A stretch of DNA of 64,000 nucleotides from contig NC_079270.1 of the NCBI RefSeq assembly GCF_947241705.1, positions 496,001 to 560,000 on the forward strand. Direction: 5' to 3'. The DNA comes from Saccharomyces mikatae IFO 1815 (Eukaryota > Ascomycota > Saccharomycetes > Saccharomycetales > Saccharomycetaceae). The position numbers and the translations under genes were made by a program. Positions 1 to 8,900 of the stretch are shown piece after piece. Under the pieces are notes generated by a model, which saw only the letters and a list, made by a program, of their open reading frames with translations, was not told the DNA's origin and made no database searches. How positions within the stretch are numbered: position 1 is the first letter of the stretch; every line of letters starts with the position of its first letter.

Positions 1-1413
1 CGCTTCCTTGTCGTCCGACACATCGATTACTTTAGGTAATTTTCCTGGTTCCGCTTTGAGAGGCATTATACTCATGTTTTTATCCATCCATCTAATCACC
101 AGCGAGGCGATTTCTTCATTAGTTAGTAGTTCAAATAAACCATCCGATCCCATCACCATAAATTTAGTGTTTTCACCAATTTTAGCAGAAGAAATTACTG
201 GTTCAGCGGTCACGTAAGGAGGTGTCTTGAAATCCCTTGGTTCCCTTCTAAAATAAAGCTTGGCGACGTCGGGTAAATTTGACAATGGTTTTCCATCAAC
301 TTCCTTGATCTTGTAGCGGTAATCTCCAAATGCCCTGGATGGCTGTAATGAACCTAATATTCTTCCATTTCTTATAACGTTAGGTTCTCCCGGGTGTTCC
401 TTCCTAATTCTCTGCACTTCATCCAAGTTATCGCCTGTCTGATCGGTAGATAATGACTTTACTGTCCAATTACCCTTATTGTCCAAACCACAAATTAAAG
501 CCCTTGAGTCCCCAGTGACGGCAACCTTCAAAATCGAGTTAGTAGAGTTGTATAGACTCAATAGTGCACACGATCCTGAGATCGCAGGTAAAGTATTCGC
601 AATATTAGCATTGCTTGGATCTTGAAACAGCTTTCTAAACGATTCCATTACAATGTCATTATCTAGTTTCAAAAACCCTTTGGAAATTGCAGAGTCAATT
701 AATTTGTTAGGATCGGACTGAAAAACTGTTTTATTTTGGTCATAAACCTGACCCAATTGATAAGCTACGTAACGAACCAAATCTTTAGATAATTTCTCCG
801 AAGTGAAAGGACCACCATGGCCATCGAAAATTCCAAAAAAATATAAATCTTTCTCTATGGACTTACTATCCTCACACTCTATTGGAATAGTGATAATTTG
901 CTCTACGTGATCATCTTCTATTGGATGGTTGGAAGGCAACTGGGCCACATCATACCTGAATATCCCTGTACCACGGTTAACAAAATGGCTTTCCTCTCTG
1001 TCATGCAGCTTTGCCTCTATTTTAGCATCGTTCAAAATGGGCACTGATTGATCATTCTGAGCTTGTTGGTTATTTTGCGTTTTTGTTTCCTTTGAATTAG
1101 GTGACGGCATGTTGATATTGTTACTGCTATTTGTAGAGTAGTCCTTTATTCCATTAATTGTGTCAAGAGAGAGGATCTTTTTTGGGGAATAGTAAGAATA
1201 GGTCAAAAGTAGGGATCCGCTCAATAGAGCAATGTTTAAAGCCTTGGAATGGGATGCTATAAATAACTTTGTCCTTGAATAATATGTGCTGTTTGCGTGT
1301 GATGTTGTATAAGCACGTTGGAGAAGTTTCTGTGTATATTCCTTACCAGATTGACATTTGGATAAAGCCTTTACTGTTTTCCTTATAGCCACGGTTCTTG
1401 TTAAGGGAGACAT
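1..1413 (-). CDS. PTC5: PP2C-type mitochondrial protein phosphatase, C-terminus cut by window edge
   Basis: The frame runs from an ATG at 1413 to the window edge with no stop, giving 471 residues; the S. cerevisiae protein has about 572, so about 100 C-terminal residues lie outside. The N-terminus is basic and hydroxylated, as expected of a mitochondrial presequence, followed by a hydrophobic stretch at about residues 55-70. The PP2C metal-binding signature FGIFDGHGG is encoded near 820-845, and later blocks include VTGDSRALI and GSDGLFELL. Family knowledge: Ptc5 is a Mg/Mn-dependent Ser/Thr phosphatase of the mitochondrial intermembrane space that dephosphorylates pyruvate dehydrogenase E1-alpha (Pda1). 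It is divergently arranged with TMA46. Gene identity is secure; targeting is inferred. Confidence 0.95.
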   Translation of the reverse strand, partial: MSPLTRTVAIRKTVKALSKCQSGKEYTQKLLQRAYTTSHANSTYYSRTKLFIASHSKALNIALLSGSLLLTYSYYSPKKILSLDTINGIKDYSTNSSNNINMPSPNSKETKTQNNQQAQNDQSVPILNDAKIEAKLHDREESHFVNRGTGIFRYDVAQLPSNHPIEDDHVEQIITIPIECEDSKSIEKDLYFFGIFDGHGGPFTSEKLSKDLVRYVAYQLGQVYDQNKTVFQSDPNKLIDSAISKGFLKLDNDIVMESFRKLFQDPSNANIANTLPAISGSCALLSLYNSTNSILKVAVTGDSRALICGLDNKGNWTVKSLSTDQTGDNLDEVQRIRKEHPGEPNVIRNGRILGSLQPSRAFGDYRYKIKEVDGKPLSNLPDVAKLYFRREPRDFKTPPYVTAEPVISSAKIGENTKFMVMGSDGLFELLTNEEIASLVIRWMDKNMSIMPLKAEPGKLPKVIDVSDDKEA

Positions 1414-1569
1414 GAAGAGGTAAAAAAACAAGAAGCTCTTCTTCTGTTGAAAATTTGATCAGAGCCCAAAATTAATTAAAAGGAGCAATGTAGAATTCTT
1501 TTCTTAATAGTACTCACTCTCCAATCTTTCCTTTTTCTTTCTCGGATATCTCTTGTGTAGCAAGAGATG

Positions 1570-1580
1570 ATTTATGTTTT
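1570..1580 (+). other. Exact 11/11 match to the ARS consensus sequence
   Basis: ATTTATGTTTT fits WTTTAYRTTTW at all positions and lies in an intergenic region, where yeast origins usually sit. At this base composition about three chance matches are expected in 64 kb on both strands, and three intergenic ones were found, so origin activity is speculative. Confidence 0.2.
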
Positions 1581-1835
1581 TCTACATACAAAGGGCCGGT
1601 AACAACACAATACTAACAAACGTGAGAGAAAAAAAAGAATGAAGTGGATTGTCATCACTTGTAATCAATAATATCACTACAAGAGAGATAAAAGAATTTC
1701 GCCAATGCCGCCTTCCAAACTCAGAATAGTACGAGGTTACAAGCATACTGAGCTCTTCCTCAATAATTGACATGTCGAAAAGAACAACATTCTCACAAGT
1801 CGTCGGACATGACGTAGTGCAATGATAAAGGAAAA

Positions 1836-1862
1836 GAAAAATTTTTGTTCCTCAGCGATGAG
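1836..1862 (+). promoter_or_regulatory. RRPE plus PAC boxes upstream of TMA46
   Basis: GAAAAATTTTTG (1836-1847) matches the ribosomal RNA processing element, and GATGAG (1857-1862) is the PAC core (Stb3 and Dot6/Tod6 sites respectively). They lie about 135-160 bp before the TMA46 start in the usual order and spacing of ribosome-biogenesis promoters. This fits a translation-associated gene. Confidence 0.6.
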
Positions 1863-1996
1863 TTAGTAAAAATCAAGAATATATCTTTTCTACCCATATG
1901 CTCAACTGCTACAATACAACGGGGAGAAGGCCACTCTTTTTTATTAATTTTCTGGGCTCTGTACATATACAACAGCAGAAAAGTTAAACTTCGAGG

Positions 1997-3034
1997 ATGC
2001 CACCAAAGAAAGGAAAGCAGCCACAAGTGGCTGGTAAGAAGAAAGATAATGTCGACAAGACGTTTGGTATGAAGAACAAGAACCGTTCTACCAAGGTTCA
2101 AAGGTACATCAAGCAAGTACAATCCCAATCGGACCCCAAGAAAGAAGAGATGAAGTTAAAAAAACTAGAGGAGAAAAAACGCAGAGAGGCCGAAGAGGCT
2201 GAACGAAGAGCTCTGTTCAACCCTGTGGCAGACCAAAGGGTCCGTGCAGGTGTGGACCCCAAGTCCATGGTTTGTGCCCTGTTCAAGCTGGGAAATTGTA
2301 ACAAGGGTGCCAAATGTAAATTTTCACACGATTTGAACGTCGGTAGAAGAATGGAGAAGAAGGATCTATATCAAGACACAAGAAGTGAAAAGGAAAAGGA
2401 CACAATGGATAACTGGGATGAAGAAAAGTTGAGAAGGGTTATTTTGTCCAAGCACGGTAACCCAAAGACCACAACTGATAAGGTATGTAAATACTTTACC
2501 GAGGCAGTGGAAAACGGTAAATACGGTTGGTTCTGGATCTGCCCTAATGGAGGTGACAAATGTATGTACAGGCACTCGCTACCAGAGGGTTTCGTACTGA
2601 AAACAAATGAACAAAAGAGGCTCGAGAGGGAGTCGCTGGAGAAGCAACCTAAGATCACACTAGAAGAGTTTATTGAAACAGAAAGGGGCAAGCTAGACAA
2701 GACCAAGCTAACACCAATAACAATTGCCAACTTTGCCCAGTGGAAGAAGGACCACGTCATCGCAAAGATAAATGCAGAAAAGAAATTGACTAGTAAAAGA
2801 AAACCCACAGGTAGAGAAATTATTCTAAAGATGAGCGCCGAGAACAAGTCATTCGAAACGGACTACACCGACATGGCAGGCGACGTCACTCAGGGATCCG
2901 CGTGGGATCTCTCTGAATTTACGGATGCCTTGAAAAAGGCTGACCACCAAGATGACGGCGGGATCAAAGACTACGGTGACGGTAGCAACCCCACCTTCGA
3001 TATTAGGAAAGCAAACTCTGCCACGCTCGCATAG
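1997..3034 (+). CDS. TMA46: Translation-associated CCCH zinc-finger DFRP protein Tma46
   Basis: 345 residues, the same length as S. cerevisiae Tma46 (ZC3H15/DFRP1 family). The lysine-rich N-terminus ([10 protein letters not shown]) is followed by a charged helix of [16 protein letters not shown] type. Two CCCH fingers follow: a compact one at about residues 93-111 ([19 protein letters not shown]) and a longer one at about 163-195 ending CMYRHS. The C-terminal half carries the DFRP region used by the family to bind developmentally regulated GTPases. Family knowledge: Tma46 forms a complex with the GTPase Rbg1 and associates with ribosomes. The ATG at 1997 gives the known N-terminus. A long antisense frame at 2371-2847 is a shadow. 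Confidence 0.96.
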   Translation: MPPKKGKQPQVAGKKKDNVDKTFGMKNKNRSTKVQRYIKQVQSQSDPKKEEMKLKKLEEKKRREAEEAERRALFNPVADQRVRAGVDPKSMVCALFKLGNCNKGAKCKFSHDLNVGRRMEKKDLYQDTRSEKEKDTMDNWDEEKLRRVILSKHGNPKTTTDKVCKYFTEAVENGKYGWFWICPNGGDKCMYRHSLPEGFVLKTNEQKRLERESLEKQPKITLEEFIETERGKLDKTKLTPITIANFAQWKKDHVIAKINAEKKLTSKRKPTGREIILKMSAENKSFETDYTDMAGDVTQGSAWDLSEFTDALKKADHQDDGGIKDYGDGSNPTFDIRKANSATLA

Positions 3035-3714
3035 TTTTAAGATACATAAAAACTAAACTGTATATATGCCACCATATATATAACATACGCACACACTAAC
3101 CTGGAACATGTCACGTCATGTACATGATTATGCACCCGATCACGCAGCACGAACGCGGCCCATGCTTATCTGCCGTTTTTTTCCGCCCCTTTTATAATCC
3201 CACGTTTCCCCTCCCCCACGCCCCCACGCTATTGAGGTTTTTTTTCCACCTCGGATCCGCCCAACAGTATCTGCGACGAAGAAAATGCTCGAGTTGTTCT
3301 CAGTTCTACAAGTGCTGCTAGATGAGCTTTATTTCGCTGCATCTCTTTCCAGCCTCGGGATGAGGCTATATACTTTTGAGGCCTGAGATGTATGTTTGAC
3401 GCATCCCTTCCTCGTACGCTGGTGTCTGTTACTCCTGCACTCTTGATGTAGGCTTGTATTTTTTGTTATATAATAGGCCTCTACTGGTTTATTATTTACT
3501 TGTATCGTACGGTATTCGGAACTCGTTTTCGGAAGTTTCGTTAGTTTTCTTTTTGCCGTTGAAGTTTTTTCAATCCTTATATTGTATAAGAACTGAGCAC
3601 TGATAACCATTGTCAGGTGGGAGATAGAAAAGGCATATAAATACGTTTAGCATTAGAAAACCAACACAAATCAAATAATTGAAAGACGGGCAGTAATCTT
3701 AAGACAAGTGAAGA
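3035..3714. other. TMA46-ECM3 intergenic region
   Basis: 680 bp holding the TMA46 3' end and the ECM3 promoter. A 93-codon minus-strand frame with a true ATG (3610 down to 3329) lies across the expected ECM3 promoter. I recognise no homologue and do not call it. A TATA box is listed separately. Confidence 0.6.
3636..3643 (+). promoter_or_regulatory. TATA box of ECM3
   Basis: TATAAATA matches TATAWAWR exactly and lies 72-79 bp before the ECM3 ATG, at the near edge of the usual yeast distance. Assignment rests on motif and position only. Confidence 0.5.
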
Positions 3715-5556
3715 ATGATACATATCACGCTAGGACAAGCCATCTGGGCCTCTGTCAGACCAATTATCAAAATCTATCTGATTATTGGTGTAGGCTTCGG
3801 TTTGTGCAAGATGAACATCTTAACAGTTCAGGCGACAAGATCCATCTCTGATATCGTTTTAACGGTTCTGCTTCCTTGTTTATCATTCAATAAAATCGTA
3901 GCAAATATAGAAGATAACGATATCAAAGATGTCGGCATTATTTGTCTTACGTCTGTTATACTATTTGCGACAGGCCTGGGGTTTGCCTTTATTGTTCGCA
4001 GTACACTACCTGTTCCTAAGAGATGGCGTGGGGGTATACTTGCAGGTGGCATGTTCCCTAATATCAGTGACTTACCGATCGCTTATTTGCAGTCCATGGA
4101 CCAAGGGTTTATCTTTTCCCAAGCGGAGGGTGAAAAAGGTGTTGCCAACGTTATTATCTTTCTGGCAATGTTTTTAATATGTGTGTTTAACCTGGGGGGT
4201 TTCAGACTAATTGAAAACGACTTCCATTACAAAGGTGACGATGATGAAGAAAACACTTTGATCGATCAAGACTCAGCGCAACAACCAACACCGCCCATCG
4301 AAGATAATTCTTCCTCATCCTCCAACCAAGATATCCTTAAAGAACCTAATGAGTCAACCGTTCCAAATAGTTCACGAGGAAGCTACATTTCTGAGAAAAA
4401 TAAGAAAGGAAAACCAGAAATTACTGGTCCTGAATCTACACACACTAACTCTCCGGCCATAGATGACGAAAGCTCGAATTCATCCGCGATGGTTTCTATT
4501 GATAGCATTACACATTCCCTACATACGAACCGTATGGATGCCCAATCCATAAATGGTCTCAATGACCCTACATATAGAACCATAAGCCAGCCTATTGCAT
4601 ACACTACGGAGTCAAGAACAGCGCATGCACACAATACCCGTAGAAATTCTATCACAGGTTCCTTACGCTCCGTAGATATGCGTGAACTACCCGCTGAAGA
4701 TATGACAGATTTGATTCGCGAGTACTCTAACGTTGACCAGTACGGCAGGAGAAGGAAAAGCTCTGTCAGTTCCCAAAGGCCGCCCTCTGTCTTACAGGCA
4801 GACGGTGCGCTTTCTCCCAATTTAACTAGGACTTCCACCTTACAAAGAGTCAAAACTTCTGATCTAACAAGGATTATTACCTCAGATGCCACCGTCAGTA
4901 AGAAAGATATCGAAACTTCAGGTTCATCTTTACCAAAATGGCTACAAAAGTTTCCCTTGACTAAATTTTTTGTTTTTTTTCTAAAAAATTGTTTGAGACC
5001 TTGTTCTATGGCTGTTATTCTGGCTTTAATTATTGCTTTCATTCCCTGGGTAAAAGCTTTGTTTGTTACCTCAAGTCATACCCCAAAGATCAAACAAGCC
5101 CCGGATAATGCCCCTGCTTTGACATTTATTATGGATTTTACTGCTTATGTCGGCGCAGCCTCAGTGCCATTTGGTTTAATCTTGTTAGGTGCCACTCTCG
5201 GTAGATTAAAAATTGGGAAATTATATCCTGGTTTCTGGAAATCTGCAGTGTTATTAGTCTTTCTTAGACAATGTATCATGCCCATCTTTGGTGTTCTGTG
5301 GTGTGATCGTCTAGTGAAAACAGGATGGCTGAACTGGGAAGACGACAAGATGTTACTGTTTGTCACCGCCATTACCTGGAATCTGCCAACAATGACCACC
5401 TTAATTTATTTCACTGCAAGTTTTACTCCCGAAGATGAAACTGAACCCGTTCAGATGGAATGTACCTCTTTCTTTTTGATGCTTCAGTATCCTTTAATGG
5501 TCGTTAGTTTACCATTTTTAGTTTCTTATTTCATAAAGGTTCAAATGAAGTTATAA
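3715..5556 (+). CDS. ECM3: Putative membrane transporter Ecm3 of the auxin-efflux-carrier-like family
   Basis: 613 residues, equal to S. cerevisiae Ecm3. It has the layout of the fungal auxin efflux carrier-like (mem_trans) family: N-terminal hydrophobic segments at about residues 10-155 (start MIHITLGQAIWASVRP), a long Ser/Asn-rich cytosolic loop at about 165-410, and C-terminal membrane segments at about 415-610 including FGLILLGATLGRL. The loop has many basic-Ser motifs such as RRKSS, suggesting phosphorylation. Family knowledge: the substrate is unknown; the name comes from a cell-wall mutant screen and the paralogue is YNL095C. A 219-codon antisense frame at 4383-5042 lies inside this gene and is a shadow. 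Confidence 0.94.
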   Translation: MIHITLGQAIWASVRPIIKIYLIIGVGFGLCKMNILTVQATRSISDIVLTVLLPCLSFNKIVANIEDNDIKDVGIICLTSVILFATGLGFAFIVRSTLPVPKRWRGGILAGGMFPNISDLPIAYLQSMDQGFIFSQAEGEKGVANVIIFLAMFLICVFNLGGFRLIENDFHYKGDDDEENTLIDQDSAQQPTPPIEDNSSSSSNQDILKEPNESTVPNSSRGSYISEKNKKGKPEITGPESTHTNSPAIDDESSNSSAMVSIDSITHSLHTNRMDAQSINGLNDPTYRTISQPIAYTTESRTAHAHNTRRNSITGSLRSVDMRELPAEDMTDLIREYSNVDQYGRRRKSSVSSQRPPSVLQADGALSPNLTRTSTLQRVKTSDLTRIITSDATVSKKDIETSGSSLPKWLQKFPLTKFFVFFLKNCLRPCSMAVILALIIAFIPWVKALFVTSSHTPKIKQAPDNAPALTFIMDFTAYVGAASVPFGLILLGATLGRLKIGKLYPGFWKSAVLLVFLRQCIMPIFGVLWCDRLVKTGWLNWEDDKMLLFVTAITWNLPTMTTLIYFTASFTPEDETEPVQMECTSFFLMLQYPLMVVSLPFLVSYFIKVQMKL

Positions 5557-5967
5557 ATTCCGTCAAGGGACCAAAATGATCTACTCATGCATTCACATTC
5601 TCATAATTTTATTTCATCATATAACTGAATCTAGGTGCAATTTTACTGTTTATTGATCTAATTTAATCAAAGTAGAATTCTCTTGCTTCAAATTTTATAG
5701 AATTTCATAATATAAAAAAAATAACTATAACAAAAAATCGTGCTTTCTCCTGTTGAACCATTTTACATTTGAAGGTTGTGTTATTTACAATTAATCTTTA
5801 GTGGTGGTTATTTGATTTTCAATTTTAGTTTTTCTTGGGTAGGTAAAAAGATCCCACATCAAGGAGAGAAGTTGTGATTATAATCGTTTATCCAGGAAAT
5901 GCTAAACCATTACATTGTTTAGCAACGCATAACTATTGTCATGATAAAAGAGTCACACTTTAATTAC
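5557..5967. other. ECM3-CMR2 convergent intergenic region
   Basis: 411 bp of very AT-rich DNA between two convergent 3' ends. It must hold both polyadenylation regions; TA-rich efficiency-type elements and A-runs occur on both strands near 5700-5730. I see no gene or RNA. Confidence 0.6.
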
Positions 5968-8900
5968 TTATATATTGTCCTTTTCGTAATCTGATAGTAA
6001 GTATATTGAAATATTTTCACCATAGTTTATACCAAATTGTGCTTCTATTTGAATCTTTTGATCAAACCAAGCTTGCATAATTGACGCTCTGTTTTTTGTC
6101 CAAACCTCCATTATCAGATTGGAGTTTTTTGGACCTATACCTTTGGTCTTCACAAAAGCGCATAAATCCAAAATTACACCATGCTTATTTAATAATTCTG
6201 AAACAACTAATGTTGTCAGGTTTCCCAATATGGGATTATGACGTTCTTTGCACCTAATCAGACACACTAATAATCCACCTGCCTTAGAAATTAAACAACT
6301 ACCAATATCACCATTCACATCTTTAACAGTTCTTTCCAAATCACTAACAAAATGTGTCAATCCTAAAACTTCAATGGACTCATGAATACTTCCCAAAACA
6401 AAGAGCAAGTTCAAATTAATGGCCTCTCCCTGAGAATTAGTGCAACTAACATTTTTGATAAAACCCAGATCACCAGTCCGCAAATAGCTTAACGTATTGT
6501 TCACTTCACTCTTCATCTTACTCTTGAATTGTTCTGTGATGAATGGATCCTTGTACAACTTATTCTTAGAACTGTTACAAACAAAATAGTCAAATGCATT
6601 AGCTTCCGAACAGCACCAAATCTCTCCAAACTCTCCATCAACACATGGTAGCAGCGTCTCTGGATTAACAACCGAAACGTCAGTGCACACTGGAACAACA
6701 CCGGAGTCTTGAATCTTGATATAATTTGCACCACTTATAGTCACGTCATTGGGGTTAACTTCTCTAATTATACCTTCCCTTAGTGAAACGGGGTCTAAAT
6801 ATAGGTCAACAGGTGGAATATCTAGATATGATCTTAGTGATATAATGGGATTAAAATGATGTTGATAGACATAACTTATTTGCGTAGATGATAAGGAAAT
6901 AGTTGAATACCGTTTTAGAATATTATCAATCGTATAAATCCTCGGTCTATTGCGGAAAGGAATCATAATATTTCTAACACCTTTAAAAACGTCTTCTCTG
7001 ATTGATCCAGAGGTATTGTTTTTACCAGAGCCTACGCTATCCTTTTTATTTTTGAATCCTTCTATTAAATTAGAGGCCCTATCCAGCAGAGAATATAAGG
7101 TTTCGATATTCAAGTACAAGTCCTTCACGTTTAAATTTTGGAGACCAATTAGGAACTCCTTAGGGTCATTCAGAACGTCAGTAAGGCCGAATAAACATGT
7201 TGATGCACCCGTATAAATTCCCAGCAAACAACTGAACAAAAACCCCATCCCACATGCATGAGAGCATATGGAAAAAAGTGGACTATTATTTCTTAACTGC
7301 AAGGTTTCTTTGATTATCTTGCTTGCATTGAGCAAAGAAGAATGTGTCATAGTTACATGAACATTAGATGTCACGTCATATTCTGTGTTTATCCATATAA
7401 CACAAGGTGTCATATTAATCTTGGTACCTGGTTTGGCCCCAAATTTTTGTTTTAAGACATTCTTGAACATAGATATTGTTAATGCGTTCTTTGCTTTGAC
7501 TTTGGAGAAAACTGTTATCTTGGGTATTAAGCTCTTGTATCTCTTAAAACATTTATTTACGACATTGTTATTGTCTAATAAATTATGCATTTTGGCATCA
7601 ATAAATAGCCTTTTTACTTTGTAACTTTGAATAATATTAACCAAAAATTTCAGATCCTCCTCTATAGTGAGCTCCTTAACGCTTGGTAGAGGAATCACCA
7701 ACAGATTACAATACAAGCATGCCATGATCATGGCCACATATTCGACGGAATTTTCACACATAATTATAACAGCATCACCATGCTTTAATGGAATTTTAGA
7801 CCCGACAATTTTTTTTAAAAAACCTGCAACAATTTTACCAAAGTTCGCCCACGATGCCTTTTTGTGAACGTTGTTATCGTTGGAAGCAGAGGAATTGGCC
7901 AGATTTGTATTTGTACCATCACTGAATGCCGTTTCATTCCCATAATTAGAAACCCTCCATTCCAAAATCTCCAAAATCGACTTGAAGTCTGTGAGTTTGG
8001 TGTGACTCCGGGTGTCAACAGACTCATCCCTGTAATCGACACCACTGCATTGAAGAGCTAGTTTTGATTTAACGGGACCACCATTACGGTAGTTTGATTC
8101 AATAATGGTGTATTCTTCTTGCAAAGCCATCTTTCTCAATTTGGATAGGTGCTCAGATAATATACTTTCATTGTAGTAAGCTGAATGAGGTAAAAAATCA
8201 AGTATAACGTTGTCAAATTGAAACTTTACAAAGTGTGCACTGAGATCATTGTTCAAAAACTTTTTTTCTACAGTACTATTGGCTAATTCCAAGGAACAAT
8301 ATCGCCTAGGTAAAGTGTCTCTTGGTACAACTAAAACACACATCGGCTGGATTTTATGGAAAATCCAAAGAATTCTGAAAATTTGGTCAATTAGATCATT
8401 CATTTTCGTTTCCAGTTTGGATTTCTGCTTTTCGGTAAACGCTATCAGAGCATTATCTGCTGTTTCGACATTTTTACTTTCTTCTTCCATTTTTGCCAAC
8501 GAACTTTCGACCACCAGAACTAAAAAGTGCTCTTCTTTATGATGTTGCAATTCAAATGCCGCAACCTCAAAAACAGTGTTTACAGTCCTCACTACAGTCT
8601 CAGTGATTTGTTGTAAATAGTGAGACTCAACAACCCTTTTATACCCAGGGAGTACTTCACCACTCAAGCTCGTGATATCAGTAGTTTTAGCACTATCTGC
8701 CCTGCTGTTACTTGTGAATTGAGGTGGTCGATTGCCTTTTTTGACATATAAAAGGTTCGATGTATGAGCCCAATTCGGTAACCTAATCAATCTATTCTGT
8801 AGAAACATATCTTCTATAAGTGAAAGAACATAAATCTTCCCGTTATGAACGAAACCCATCAGTTTGGTTCTCATGAAGTAGGTATTGGCAGGACAAATGT

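Larger units (their letters stand above)
1414..1996. other. PTC5-TMA46 divergent intergenic region
   Basis: 583 bp shared promoter. It holds the RRPE/PAC pair listed separately on the TMA46 side and one exact match to the yeast ARS consensus at 1570-1580. Short open frames here (for example on the minus strand at 1582-1773 and 1793-2128) have no recognisable product and overlap the promoter or TMA46, so I do not call them genes. Confidence 0.7.

Noticed and set aside
2371-2847. 158-codon minus-strand frame inside TMA46
   Set aside because: Shadow of a Lys/Glu-rich gene; antisense of such codons yields Leu/Phe/Ser-rich frames.
4383-5042. 219-codon minus-strand frame inside ECM3
   Set aside because: Antisense to a well-supported gene, no recognisable domain, and its length follows from the low-complexity loop on the other strand.
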